In this document: positions 16,751 to 25,535 of the stretch, in pieces
How positions within the stretch are numbered: the stretch's first letter is position 1
Layout: every line of letters starts with the position of its first letter
NCBI RefSeq assembly: GCF_036746095.1
Contig: NZ_DAIOEU010000013.1
Location: 1-64,000 of the forward strand
Length of the DNA: 64,000 bases
Reading direction: 5' to 3'
From: Dyella_B sp036746095
Lineage (GTDB): Bacteria > Pseudomonadota > Gammaproteobacteria > Xanthomonadales > Rhodanobacteraceae
The notes under the pieces: model-generated
Seen by the model: only the letters and a program-made list of their open reading frames with translations
Database searches by the model: none
What the model was told of the DNA's origin: nothing
Position numbers and translations under genes: made by a program

Positions 16751-16987
16751 AACTGGTAGCCCAACGGGCAAGAACGGATAGACCGCACCCCCCGTGGCGT
16801 GAGAGTGATCATCGCCCCACACGCGTGAATATGAAGTGACTGAAACGCAAATTTCTGTCGGCTAACGGCAACTGCTGACAGAAAAGGTCACAGAGTGATG
16901 TAAGCCAATGTGAAGATGTGAACTGCATCACGCGATGGCACGCCTGTTGCTGCGCATTCCATGCAATGCAAAGAAAGGGGGTGTGTC
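16751..16987. other. non-coding stretch upstream of the 61-aa ORF
   Basis: About 237 bases with no supported coding sequence. They hold an 8-bp inverted repeat TTTCTGTC/GACAGAAA (16852-16859 and 16877-16884) and the CRP/Clp-like site listed separately. No firm -10/-35 pair can be assigned. Confidence 0.5.
16917..16932. promoter_or_regulatory. CRP/Clp-like binding site
   Basis: TGTGA-ACTGCA-TCACG matches the consensus TGTGA-N6-TCACA at nine of ten half-site positions. It is centred about 63 bases upstream of the 61-aa ORF start. In Xanthomonadales the CRP homologue Clp uses this motif; regulation here is an inference. Confidence 0.5.
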
Positions 16988-17173
16988 ATGGATAGCAGCA
17001 ACGAGTTTGCACCGGTGTATGTGCGGCACGACTTGATGGTGGAAATCGGTCGCCTCGAAATGGCGATGGATCACCTCGTCGAGCGCGATCCGGTCCAGCA
17101 AGAACAGCTTCGGCCGCGTATCGAATCGCGCATGAGCCATCTGATCAGCGAACTGGATCATCTTCCCGCCTGA
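16988..17173 (+). CDS. small hypothetical protein (61 aa)
   Basis: Predicted soluble, charged, helical protein (begins MDSSNEFAPVYVRHDLMVEI, ends ELDHLPA). I recognise no family. It has a good ribosome-binding region (AAAGAAAGGGGG, 16970-16981), an ATG in a sensible place, and an upstream CRP/Clp-like site, which together favour a real gene. It ends 58 bases before the stop of pepN, which is read in the opposite direction. Heptad-like spacing of Leu/Met (LMVEIGRLEMAMDHLVE) suggests a short coiled coil. An upstream in-frame ATG at 16961 lacks a ribosome-binding site. Confidence 0.6.
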   Translation: MDSSNEFAPVYVRHDLMVEIGRLEMAMDHLVERDPVQQEQLRPRIESRMSHLISELDHLPA

Positions 17174-17231
17174 CGGGATATTGAGAAGTACCGCCCCGCA
17201 ACGGCGACCACCCGGGTCGCCGTTTGCGTTT

Positions 17232-19874
17232 TCAGCGCTGCAAGACATTGCCGGCGATTTCGCTCAAGTTGGGCGACAGTCCGTCGCGTTGCACCAAACC
17301 TTCCAGCGCCTGCCGTGCCGCATTCCGACGCACCGGTTCCAGTCGCTGCCAACCGTTGAACGCCGTGGCAAGACGCGCAGCAATCTGTGGATTGAGTGCG
17401 TCCAGTTGCGCAAGGCGTTCGGCGAAAAACTGATAGGACGCACCATCCACACGATGGAATCCACTCGGATTGCTGCTGGCGAAAGCACCCAGCAGGGAAC
17501 GAGCTCGATTGGGATTCTTCAGCGTAAAGGACGGATCGCTTTCCAGCTGCTTGACGATGGCGAGCGCCGGTTCGCCCGGCACCTGCGCTTGCACGGTGAA
17601 CCACTTGTCCAGTGCCAGCGGATTGTCCGCATAGCGTTCGCGGAAATGCGCCAGCGCTGCAGCTGCCTGAGGTGCGCAGTGGCGCACCAGCACACTCAAC
17701 GCGGCAAGGCGATCGGTCATGCCGGACGCAACGTCGTACTGCTTGGCCGCCAACGCCAACGCTTGTTCGGCATCGACCAGGGCCAGCAGTTCCAGCACAC
17801 GGCGCTTCAGGCGGCGCCTGGCCTGGCTGGCGGCATCCAGTTGTGATGCGCCCGCATACGTGGCGAGGCCGTGGTAGCGCGCAAGCAAGTTCTCGATGCC
17901 GATCTGCTCGGCCAGGCGATGCTGCATGACCTGGCGTTGCGCATGAATGCGTGCCGGATCCACTTCACTTTGTCGATCGGCAAACTCGATTTCGCCCGGC
18001 GGCGTCAGCAGATCAGCGAGCAAGGCATCGTCGATCGCCCCCTGCCGAAACAAAGCTGCCAGCGCCTGCCGCCACGCCTTGCACGCGTAGGAATCATCGC
18101 CATCATGGGACATATCGAAAGCCAGCATGGCCAGTTGCTGCCCTGCTTCCCAACGATTGAACCCATCCGCATCGTGCGTGAGCAGCAGCGCCAAATCGTC
18201 CGGCGTGTCATCGCACTCCAGCACCACTGGCGCCGAAAAGCCGCGCAGCAGCGATGGCACGGGCGGCGAAGGCACGTGCTGGAACACAAAGCGCTGCGAC
18301 GGCTTGCTGAGCACGACAACCGTTTCGTCGCCATGCGCCTGGCCATCCAGATGCAAGGACAGCATCTGGCCTTGCCGATCGAACAACGACAGCTTCACCG
18401 GGATGGGCACTGGCGCCTTTTCCACCTGGCCCGGCGTGGGCCGCATCTGCTGGGAAAGCGTGAGCGTGTATTCGTGCCGCGTGGCATCGTACTCGCCCTT
18501 GGCTTGCAGGCGCGGTGTGCCTGCCTGCGCATACCACGTGAGATAAGGCGTCAGGTCGATGTGATTGGCCTGACCCAGCGCGGCCAGAAAATCTTCGATC
18601 GTCGCCGCTTGTCCATCGTGCCGGTCGAAATACAAATCCATGCCACGGCGAAACCCTTCCTGGCCCAGTCGTCCGGCGATCATGCGCACCAGCTCCGAGC
18701 CTTTTTCGTACACCGTGGCGGTATAGAAGTTGTTGATCTCGCGATATTCAGCCGGGCGCACTGGATGCGCGAGCGGGCCTGCGTCTTCCGGAAACTGCGT
18801 GCGGCGTAGCAACGCAACATCTTCGATGCGCTTCAATGCGGCGGAATTCATGTCCGCAGAAAATTGCTGCTCGCGAAATACCGTCAGCCCTTCCTTGAGC
18901 GATAGCTGGAACCAGTCGCGACAGGTGACGCGATTGCCGGTCCAGTTATGGAAATACTCGTGCGCGACGACCGCTTCGACCGCGCGGTATTCGTCGTCCG
19001 TGCTGGTATCCGGATCAGCCAGCAGGAATTTCGCGTTGAAAATATTCAGCCCCTTGTTCTCCATCGCGCCCATGTTGAAATCGTGGGTGGCGACGACATG
19101 GAACACATCCAGATCGAAGTTGCGGCCATAGGCGCGCTCGTCCCAGCGCATCGAGCGTTCCAGCGCGTCGAGCGCGTAGTGGCAGCAATCGATCACATTG
19201 GCTTCGGACCAGATCACCAGCTTTACCTTGCGTCCATCGGCGGTGACGTAGTCGCGCTGGATGTTCTCCAGGCGTCCCGCCACCAAGGCGAACAGATAGC
19301 AGGGCTTGGGATGCGGATCGACGAAGCGCGCCCAATGGCGTCCGTCGGCCAACTCCCCGCTGCCGGCAGGGTTGCCCCCGGCCAATAGCACGGGAAAGCG
19401 TTCGCGATCGGCCCGCAAGGTCACCGTATAGCGTGCGAGCACATCCGGGCGATCGGGAAAAAACGTGATGTGCCGGAACCCTTCTGCTTCGCACTGCGTC
19501 AGCAGAAAGCCACGTTCGCGCGAACCAGACAGATACAAACCCTCAAGCGTGGTATTGGCGGCAGGCTGCACCCGTACCCGTGTTTCCAGCACGCTGCCAT
19601 CACGCGCGCCATGGATTTCCAATCCACCTTTCTCATAGCGATAGTCGCCGGCATCAAGTGCACGGCCATCGAGCGACATCGCCAGCAATTCCAACCCTTC
19701 GCCATCCAGCCGGAGCGGCACCGATTGCCCTGGATCATTGCGTAGCGTGAGGCGCGAAGAAACCTCGGTCGTATCGATCCCCAGGTCGATGTCCAGTTCG
19801 ATGGTGTCCACCGACCATGCCGGAGGCCGATAGTCGCGCAAGTGGATCGGGGCAGTTTCGCTGACGAGGTTCAT
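17232..19874 (-). CDS. pepN: aminopeptidase N
   Basis: Zinc metallo-exopeptidase of the M1 family (880 aa) that removes N-terminal residues from peptides in the cytosol. Substrate-anchoring GAMEN is at 269-273, the zinc motif HEYFH at 305-309, and the third ligand Glu328 (KEGLTVF). The DUF3458 Ig-like domain and C-terminal helical array occupy the rest, and the length is as in E. coli PepN. No signal peptide is visible. It is divergent from galM, with a 70-base gap that must hold both promoters. Confidence 0.96.
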   Translation of the reverse strand: MNLVSETAPIHLRDYRPPAWSVDTIELDIDLGIDTTEVSSRLTLRNDPGQSVPLRLDGEGLELLAMSLDGRALDAGDYRYEKGGLEIHGARDGSVLETRVRVQPAANTTLEGLYLSGSRERGFLLTQCEAEGFRHITFFPDRPDVLARYTVTLRADRERFPVLLAGGNPAGSGELADGRHWARFVDPHPKPCYLFALVAGRLENIQRDYVTADGRKVKLVIWSEANVIDCCHYALDALERSMRWDERAYGRNFDLDVFHVVATHDFNMGAMENKGLNIFNAKFLLADPDTSTDDEYRAVEAVVAHEYFHNWTGNRVTCRDWFQLSLKEGLTVFREQQFSADMNSAALKRIEDVALLRRTQFPEDAGPLAHPVRPAEYREINNFYTATVYEKGSELVRMIAGRLGQEGFRRGMDLYFDRHDGQAATIEDFLAALGQANHIDLTPYLTWYAQAGTPRLQAKGEYDATRHEYTLTLSQQMRPTPGQVEKAPVPIPVKLSLFDRQGQMLSLHLDGQAHGDETVVVLSKPSQRFVFQHVPSPPVPSLLRGFSAPVVLECDDTPDDLALLLTHDADGFNRWEAGQQLAMLAFDMSHDGDDSYACKAWRQALAALFRQGAIDDALLADLLTPPGEIEFADRQSEVDPARIHAQRQVMQHRLAEQIGIENLLARYHGLATYAGASQLDAASQARRRLKRRVLELLALVDAEQALALAAKQYDVASGMTDRLAALSVLVRHCAPQAAAALAHFRERYADNPLALDKWFTVQAQVPGEPALAIVKQLESDPSFTLKNPNRARSLLGAFASSNPSGFHRVDGASYQFFAERLAQLDALNPQIAARLATAFNGWQRLEPVRRNAARQALEGLVQRDGLSPNLSEIAGNVLQR

Positions 19875-19944
19875 GTGCGGGAGCCGGTGAAGTGCAGAGA
19901 TATCTCAGGCTAACATGAGGCACTTTGATCGACAGGACAAGCGA

Positions 19945-20949
19945 ATGAGCGGATTCAGTCTCGAAAAAGCCCGGTGGGGAAGCCATGACATCGTCGTCTT
20001 GTGCGATGCCAGGCATGGCCGCCGCGCCAGCGTAGCCCGCCGAGGTGCGAACCTGGTCACGCTTGAGCAAACGACGGATGGCATCACGCATGCGCTGATC
20101 GATGGCTACCGCGATGCCGGCGAGCTGGAACGCAGCCAGAGTGCACGCTCCGCGATCATGGCGCCGTTCGCCAATCGCATTGCGGACGCCCGCTACGACT
20201 TCGACGGCAACACCTATGACATGCAGCCTGGCGTGGAAGCGCAGCGCGGCATCCGGCATGGCTTCGTGCGCACGCTGGATTTCGACGTCGCCAACCAACA
20301 CGCCGATGCGCATGGTGCGCACGTGACCTTTGCTACCTCGGTTATTCGCCCTGGCGCATTTGCTGGTTATCCGTTCGCGATCGATCTGGCGGTTGCCTAT
20401 ACGCTCAATGCAAAGGGGCTATCGCTGGCGGTGAGCATGCGCAACGTCGGTAGCGATGCTGCGCCGTGTTTCTTCGGCTGGCATCCGTACTTCCGCTTCG
20501 ATGGCAGCGAGCTGGATACGTGGGAGCTGCAGGTGCCTGCCACCAGGCTGGTGCGTACCTCGCCGGAGTTGATTCCGCTGCCGGGCGCAGAGGCGTTCCT
20601 GCCGCTGGAGCAGGCACCAAAGGCGTTGGATTTCCGCACGCCCAGGCCCATCGGCAACGTGAAAATCGACAATGCGTTTGCCGGGCTCGTACCCGACGCC
20701 GATGGCCGCGTGCGCACGCGTTTACGCGATCCGGCCAGCGGCTTGCGCATCAGCATGTGGCAGGAGCATGGCGTGGTGCTGGTGTTTACGGCCGACACGG
20801 TAAGCCGCGATGTACGCCGCGCCGTGGCGCTGGAGCCGATGGAAAGCATGTCCAACGCCTTCAATCGCGCCGATTGCGCTGGCGCCATCCGGCTGGAGGC
20901 CGGTGCCGAGCGCGTCTTCCGTTGCGGCGTGGAGATCGATCGCACATGA
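19945..20949 (+). CDS. aldose 1-epimerase family protein
   Basis: Mutarotase-fold enzyme of 334 aa that interconverts alpha and beta anomers of aldoses. Visible family elements are the Asn-Arg pair APFANRIADARY, HGFVR (His near residue 90), a second His in FFGWHPYFRF, and a late Glu in VALEPMESMSNAFN. The substrate sugar cannot be told from the sequence, and no galactose operon is present. The start is the ATG at 19945 with AGGA upstream. The stop overlaps the next start in ATGA (20946-20949), so it is coupled with the PLP dehydratase. Confidence 0.85.
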   Translation: MSGFSLEKARWGSHDIVVLCDARHGRRASVARRGANLVTLEQTTDGITHALIDGYRDAGELERSQSARSAIMAPFANRIADARYDFDGNTYDMQPGVEAQRGIRHGFVRTLDFDVANQHADAHGAHVTFATSVIRPGAFAGYPFAIDLAVAYTLNAKGLSLAVSMRNVGSDAAPCFFGWHPYFRFDGSELDTWELQVPATRLVRTSPELIPLPGAEAFLPLEQAPKALDFRTPRPIGNVKIDNAFAGLVPDADGRVRTRLRDPASGLRISMWQEHGVVLVFTADTVSRDVRRAVALEPMESMSNAFNRADCAGAIRLEAGAERVFRCGVEIDRT

Positions 20950-21896
20950 ACGTGCAACTGCCCACTCTCCCAGACATTCATGACGCAGCGGCGCGCATTG
21001 CGCCGCATGCGGTGGTCACGCCCGTGCTGCGCCACGCGGCGCTGGATGCCTTGGCTGGCGCCGAGCTGCATTTCAAATGCGAAAACCTGCAACGCGGTGG
21101 CGCTTTTAAATTTCGAGGCGCCTGCAATGCGGTGTGGTCGCTGACGGAAGACGAAGCGCGCTGCGGCGTCGTCACGCATTCGTCCGGCAATCACGGTAAC
21201 GCGTTGGCGATGGCGGCGGTGACGCGCGGCATTGCGGCGCACGTCGTAGTGCCTGAAGGCGCCGTGCGCGCCAAGCTGGCGGCGATCGAGCAGGCTGGCG
21301 CGACGATCCATCGTTGCGCAGCTACCCAGGCTGCACGAGAAGCCAAAGCTGCCGAGGTGCAGCAGGCGACAGGCGCGGTCATGGTGCATCCGTATGCGAA
21401 TACGCGGGTCATGGCGGGACAAGGCACGGCTGTATTGGAATTGCTGCGGCAGAGCGAGGAACTGGATGCCATCATCATGCCGGTGGGCGGCGGCGGCCTG
21501 CTGTCCGGCTGTGCAATTGCCGCACACAGTTTGAAGCCGGCGATCGAAATGTTCGGCGCTGAGCCCGCGGGCGCGGCAGATGCTGCGGACTCGCTCGCAC
21601 GTGGAGCACGCATCGAGCATTTCACGCCGGATACGATTTGCGATGGCTTGCGTGCACTGGTGGGCGAACCGAATCTTGCCGCCTTGCGCGAGCACCGCGT
21701 CAAGGTGATCACGGTCAGCGATGACGAAACCATTGCCGCCATGAAGTTGCTTTGGCAGCACCTCAAGCTGACGGTGGAGGTATCAAGCGCCACCGTGTTC
21801 GCCGCCATTCTCCAGCAGCGCGAGCGTTTTGCCGGGCGTCGGGTGGGCCTCGTGCTCACCGGAGGCAATGTCGATCTCGATGCACTGCCTTGGTAA
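20946..21896 (+). CDS. PLP-dependent threonine/serine dehydratase-like protein
   Basis: Fold-type II PLP enzyme of 316 aa of the serine racemase/threonine dehydratase group, lacking the C-terminal ACT-like domain of biosynthetic IlvA. The Schiff-base lysine is Lys55 in GGAFKFRGA, SSGNHGNA binds the substrate carboxylate, and VGGGGLLSG is the phosphate-binding glycine loop. Likely reactions are Thr or Ser deamination or serine racemisation; the sequence alone does not decide. It is a second dehydratase in the window besides ilvA. It overlaps galM by 4 bases. Confidence 0.85.
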   Translation: MNVQLPTLPDIHDAAARIAPHAVVTPVLRHAALDALAGAELHFKCENLQRGGAFKFRGACNAVWSLTEDEARCGVVTHSSGNHGNALAMAAVTRGIAAHVVVPEGAVRAKLAAIEQAGATIHRCAATQAAREAKAAEVQQATGAVMVHPYANTRVMAGQGTAVLELLRQSEELDAIIMPVGGGGLLSGCAIAAHSLKPAIEMFGAEPAGAADAADSLARGARIEHFTPDTICDGLRALVGEPNLAALREHRVKVITVSDDETIAAMKLLWQHLKLTVEVSSATVFAAILQQRERFAGRRVGLVLTGGNVDLDALPW

Positions 21897-22029
21897 GGCA
21901 AGCGGGGACAGGCGTGGTACGAAGGCAGCAGGCCTTGCCTGTCATGAGCGTGCAGCCAGTGCGCCGTTGAGGACGCACCCTCAGTCCTTTAGCCTGGGCG
22001 AGGCGATCAGGCGTGTCGCCGTACCCGCC

Positions 22030-22245
22030 ATGCAGCAGATTGGCCAGATCGAACAGCGCGGTGTGCATGGGCACCTACTCAACTGCCCGCTGTGCGCTTC
22101 GATCGGCCATTCCGGCTGCTGGTTCTACGGCGGCTACCTCGAAGGCCTGTTGGGTGCGGCGGTGGCGGCCAAGAAGGTGCGCATCAGGCATCTCGGTTGC
22201 CGTAGTGCCGGTGCCGCGCAATGCAGTCTGGAAATCGCGCACTGA
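22030..22245 (+). pseudogene. V4R-like domain fragment (71 aa, possibly a remnant)
   Basis: The C-terminal part resembles the end of 4-vinyl-reductase (V4R) domains: a Cys-rich entry (LNCPLCASIGHSGCW), then GGYLEGLLG, and a closing segment with CRSAGAAQCSLEI. Such domains are normally ~150 aa, so the N-terminal half is missing. The frame is open further upstream to ~21830 without a Met; a TTG at 21967 is the only possible longer start and lacks a ribosome-binding site. Either a small stand-alone protein or a truncated relic. V4R domains bind small hydrophobic ligands or metals. Confidence 0.4.
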
Positions 22246-22291
22246 GTTGGCGGTATCCTGCGCATCCTTGATCAGGATGGAAGGGGATACC

Positions 22292-22873
22292 GTGGCCACC
22301 ACGCGACTACGCTGCCATTGGGCCGCCGATGGCGAGCTGATGCAGGCCTACCACGACAGCGAGTGGGGCGTGCCGCTGCACGACGACCGGATGCTGTTCG
22401 AGTTCCTGTGCCTGGAGGGTGCGCAGGCCGGTCTGTCATGGCGCACCGTATTGCACAAGCGCGATCACTATCGCCGCGCCTTTCACGGCTTCGACATCGC
22501 CCGCGTCGCCGCAATGAATGATCGCGAACTGGAAAAGTTGTTGCTCGATCCAGGCTTGATCCGCAACCGCCTGAAAATCACTTCCGTACGCGACAACGCC
22601 AAAACCGCCCTGGACGTGATCGAGGAACACGGCAGCCTGGATGCCTATCTCTGGTCCTTCGTCGACGGCAAGCCGATTCGCAATAGCTGGCACGCCCGTG
22701 CCGACGTGCCGGCCAGCACCCCGGTTTCCGACCGGATGAGCAAGTCGCTGAAAAAGCGCGGCTTCCGCTTCGTAGGCACCACCATCTGCTATGCCCTCAT
22801 GCAGGCGACCGGCATGGTCAACGACCATCTTGTGGAATGCTTCCGGCACCAGGCATGCGCCAGCAAGCGCTGA
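22292..22873 (+). CDS. tag: DNA-3-methyladenine glycosylase I
   Basis: Base-excision repair glycosylase of 193 aa that removes 3-methyladenine. The zinc-snap ligands known from E. coli Tag are present with matching spacing: Cys8 (CHWA), His21 (AYHDSEWG), and a C-terminal His/Cys pair in NDHLVEC. SEWGVPLHDDRMLFE is the family signature. I chose the GTG at 22292 because AAGGGG (22281-22286) sits 5 bases upstream; the in-frame ATG at 22277 has no usable site. Confidence 0.93.
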   Translation: MATTRLRCHWAADGELMQAYHDSEWGVPLHDDRMLFEFLCLEGAQAGLSWRTVLHKRDHYRRAFHGFDIARVAAMNDRELEKLLLDPGLIRNRLKITSVRDNAKTALDVIEEHGSLDAYLWSFVDGKPIRNSWHARADVPASTPVSDRMSKSLKKRGFRFVGTTICYALMQATGMVNDHLVECFRHQACASKR

Positions 22874-22989
22874 ACGTTCTTGGGCTGGATGAAATCGCAG
22901 CACGGCCATGCCAAAACACGCTGGGATTGGCATCGCAGCCTGCCAGATCAATAGAATGTGGCCACAACTGGACCATGGAGTCGTTGCAC

Positions 22990-23565
22990 ATGAAGCCGTC
23001 CCAAGATTCACGCGTGCGTTGCCGTGGCGGCTCCCTGCTCCGGCTGGGGATGGGGATCACCCTGGTCCTGCCACTGGCGGTCCACGCCAAGACCGGTGAC
23101 CGCAACCAGCCGATGAATACCTCTCAAGATTCTGTCAACGGCTTCCATGAACCCAACACCATTACCACCCTCACGGGCAACGTGGTGATAACCCAGGGCA
23201 CCATGAAAGCCAAGGGCGACATTGCGCAGGTTTATCTGGATGGCCAGAGCCAGGTCAGCCGCATCGTCATCAAGGGTCGTCCCGCGCACATCCAGCAGCT
23301 GGACGACAACGATCATCTGATGACCGGCGAAGCGCCCACCTTGGATTACGACAACATCAACGGCATCGCAGTGCTGCAGCCGAATGCTGTCGTGACGCAG
23401 CAAGGCATGGGCGAAGCGCATGCCGACAAGCTCACCTACAACACCAACACCTCGTATTTCACCGGCACCGGCAACGTGAGCATGACTTATTTGCCCAAGC
23501 AGCGGCAGAACGCCAGTGCGGCGCAGCCGGCGTCTGCATCCAGCGCCGTAGCGCCACAGAAATAA
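22990..23565 (+). CDS. LptA/OstA-like periplasmic protein
   Basis: Exported protein of 191 aa with a signal-like N-terminus (basic start, then GMGITLVLPLAVHAK). The mature part is an OstA/LptA beta-jellyroll: TLTGNVVITQGTMKAKGDIAQVYLD, then YDNINGIAVLQPNAVVTQQG and MGEAHADKLTYNTNTSYFTGTG. LptA bridges inner and outer membrane in LPS export. Here the usual partners (kdsC, lptC, lptB, rpoN) are absent, so this may be a relocated lptA or a paralogue. The tail is Ala/Ser/Gln-rich. Start 22990 has GGAG nine bases upstream. Confidence 0.8.
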   Translation: MKPSQDSRVRCRGGSLLRLGMGITLVLPLAVHAKTGDRNQPMNTSQDSVNGFHEPNTITTLTGNVVITQGTMKAKGDIAQVYLDGQSQVSRIVIKGRPAHIQQLDDNDHLMTGEAPTLDYDNINGIAVLQPNAVVTQQGMGEAHADKLTYNTNTSYFTGTGNVSMTYLPKQRQNASAAQPASASSAVAPQK

Positions 23566-23599
23566 TCAAGCCGTCGGCCGGGATGCGTTCCCAGCATCC

Positions 23600-23890
23600 C
23601 TAGGGATGCCCTGATCTATTCCATGCATCCGTCACCGCACGGTATGCGCGCCTCGGTTTGCCCCGGCGGTGAAGGCATACTGGTGGTATGTCGAGACGGC
23701 GGGGCGAAGCGAGGCGTGCATACCGTGCGGCCCAACCTATTGAATTTTAAAGACGGGGTGACGTCCAGAAGGCCCGCAGGCTGCGCCGCGCGGCTTGAAC
23801 AGACGCCAGTCTGCCCTGCGCCACGCGACACACCCTGCGGGCCTTCTGGACGTCATGCCGGGTGCATGGAATAGATCAGGGCATCCCTAG
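23600..23890. mobile_element. MITE-like element A (291 bp, IS5-type ends)
   Basis: Non-coding element with perfect 28-bp terminal inverted repeats (23600-23627 and 23863-23890). Each starts with CTAG, which fits the YTAR target duplication of IS5-group transposons. Inside are two further stems: 23635-23655 with 23710-23730 (21 bp, one mismatch) and 23759-23780 with 23834-23855 (22 bp, perfect), giving a cloverleaf-like design. It encodes no transposase. It fills the gap between two converging genes; the right-hand CTAG supplies the TAG stop of bioC. Copy B at 57423-57684 shares the core. Confidence 0.8.
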
Positions 23891-24768
23891 CGCCGCCGCG
23901 AACCGCGCAGGCTGTCAATCGAGAAACTGGCGATCTCGCCGCCACCTTTCGCACGCCGCGATTGCCCGGGCGCAGGTCCCCAGGCATGCGCCGTCACCAC
24001 TTCCCAGGTTGCCGGAATGCGGCCATCCACGCGCATCGCTTCATAGGCAGCCAGCATGGCCTGAAAGTGCCGCTTGCCGGTAAGGCCGCGCTCCCGGCCG
24101 CGATCGGCGTGAGTGGCGCCGAGGCCCTTCAGTTCGCGCAGCAGTGCTTTGGGCTCGCTATAAGTGAGCGTAAAGCGGTCCACGTCCAGCACCGGATCGC
24201 GCAAGCCGGCCGTGATCATCGCGTCGCCCAGGTCGTGCATGTCCAGGAACCGGCTGACGTGCGAATGCTGATCCACCGCGGCCCAGGCGGCGCGCAGCTC
24301 GCGCAGCGTGTCGGGACCGAAGGTGGAAAAGAGCAGCATGCCGCCAGGTTTCAGCACGCGCACGCATTCGCCAAACAGCGCCGGTAGATCATCGATCCAC
24401 TGGAAGCATAGGTTGGAATGCAATACGTCCACACTGTGGTCGGGCAGCGGCAACGCCGTTGCCTCGCTGCACACGCGCACGAAGGGCTTGAGCCAGCTCG
24501 CATGCGATTTCGCCGCGCGCAGCATCGGCAATGCTGCATCCAGGGCGATCACTTGCGCCTTGCCATAGCGCTTCTTCAACAGCGCGCTGCCGCGGCCGGT
24601 GCCCGCGCCAACGTCGATGACGCGCTCGGGCTGTTGCAGATAGAAGTCCAAACGCTCGAGCAGCAACTGCTGCACTTCACGCTGCAGTACATCGTGCTGC
24701 TCGTAGCTGCTGGCAGCATGGCTGAAGTTGGCGCGCACACGCTGAGCGTCGATGTGGAAGTCGCTCAT
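23887..24768 (-). CDS. bioC: malonyl-ACP O-methyltransferase BioC
   Basis: SAM-dependent methyltransferase of 293 aa that masks malonyl-ACP (or -CoA) as a methyl ester so the fatty acid machinery can build pimelate for biotin. Motif I VIDVGAGTGRGSALL, the LPLPDHSVDVLHSNLCFQW segment and LKPGGMLLFSTFGPDTL are typical of BioC. The start is MSDFHIDAQRV at 24768, in an ATGA overlap with bioH; a long upstream in-frame extension runs inside bioH and is not part of the protein. The stop codon lies within the CTAG end of MITE A. Confidence 0.92.
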   Translation of the reverse strand: MSDFHIDAQRVRANFSHAASSYEQHDVLQREVQQLLLERLDFYLQQPERVIDVGAGTGRGSALLKKRYGKAQVIALDAALPMLRAAKSHASWLKPFVRVCSEATALPLPDHSVDVLHSNLCFQWIDDLPALFGECVRVLKPGGMLLFSTFGPDTLRELRAAWAAVDQHSHVSRFLDMHDLGDAMITAGLRDPVLDVDRFTLTYSEPKALLRELKGLGATHADRGRERGLTGKRHFQAMLAAYEAMRVDGRIPATWEVVTAHAWGPAPGQSRRAKGGGEIASFSIDSLRGSRRR

Positions 24769-25535
24769 GCGTTCGCCTTCAGCCATGGCCGCAGTATGTG
24801 CGCGACGGCATCGGCATGGCTGAGAAAGGGCGCGTGCCCGGCATGCGCGATGACGTGGAATTCGCCCTGGCTGGCTTGCGCGGACCATTCCATCGCCGAA
24901 GGATGCACCAGTCGATCGAGGCGCCCGGCACACCACCAACTGCCGCGGGCCAGTTGAGGCAAGCGCGCGCGCAAATCGGTTTCATCCAACACGCGAATGC
25001 CCTCCTGCAATACACGCAGATCGGGTTCGCCGCGTGCGAAGACTTCGGCGCGCAATTTGCGCATTTCGGCACGTGGATCGGGACTGCCCATCACTTCCAA
25101 GGCGAGGAAGCGCTCGATGGTGGCGTGGTAATCGGTTTCCAGGTCCATGGCGAGCTGGCGCACCAGCGCGGGATCGCGTCCCTGCGGCCAGTTATCGCCG
25201 CTCACGAAGCGCGGCGTGGCGCACAACATGGCAAGGCCGCGCACGTGCTGCGGAAAATCCAGCGCTGCCTGCAAGGCGATCAAGCCGCCGAGCGACCAGC
25301 CCAGCCAGATCGCCGAAGGCGTGGCATCGGCGATCGCGCGCGCACAGGCATGCGGTTCCAGTGGCAACCCGCAATCGCGGGAAAGGCCGTGGCCGGGCAA
25401 GTCGACCAAGTACATCGTGCAATGTTCGCGCAGCGCATCCACCAGCGGATTGAAAATGCCGCCATGCATGGCCCAGCCGTGCAGCATGACCAGCGGAACC
25501 GGGCCGCTGCCTCGGGTTTCGATGTAGAGGCTCAT
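24765..25535 (-). CDS. bioH: pimeloyl-ACP methyl ester carboxylesterase BioH
   Basis: Alpha/beta hydrolase of 256 aa that removes the methyl group added by BioC, releasing pimeloyl-ACP for BioF. Oxyanion-hole motif LHGWAMHG, nucleophile elbow GWSLGG (Ser81), the acid in AGRLDRLVHP and the catalytic His in AHAGHAPFLSH are all visible. Length matches E. coli BioH (256 aa). It overlaps bioC downstream and trhO upstream by 4 bases each, so it is inside one transcript. Confidence 0.95.
   Translation of the reverse strand: MSLYIETRGSGPVPLVMLHGWAMHGGIFNPLVDALREHCTMYLVDLPGHGLSRDCGLPLEPHACARAIADATPSAIWLGWSLGGLIALQAALDFPQHVRGLAMLCATPRFVSGDNWPQGRDPALVRQLAMDLETDYHATIERFLALEVMGSPDPRAEMRKLRAEVFARGEPDLRVLQEGIRVLDETDLRARLPQLARGSWWCAGRLDRLVHPSAMEWSAQASQGEFHVIAHAGHAPFLSHADAVAHILRPWLKANA

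Noticed and set aside
16624..16839. 71-aa plus-strand frame across the terminator and the large palindrome
   Set aside because: It would be translated through a strong terminator and two hairpins and has no ribosome-binding site.
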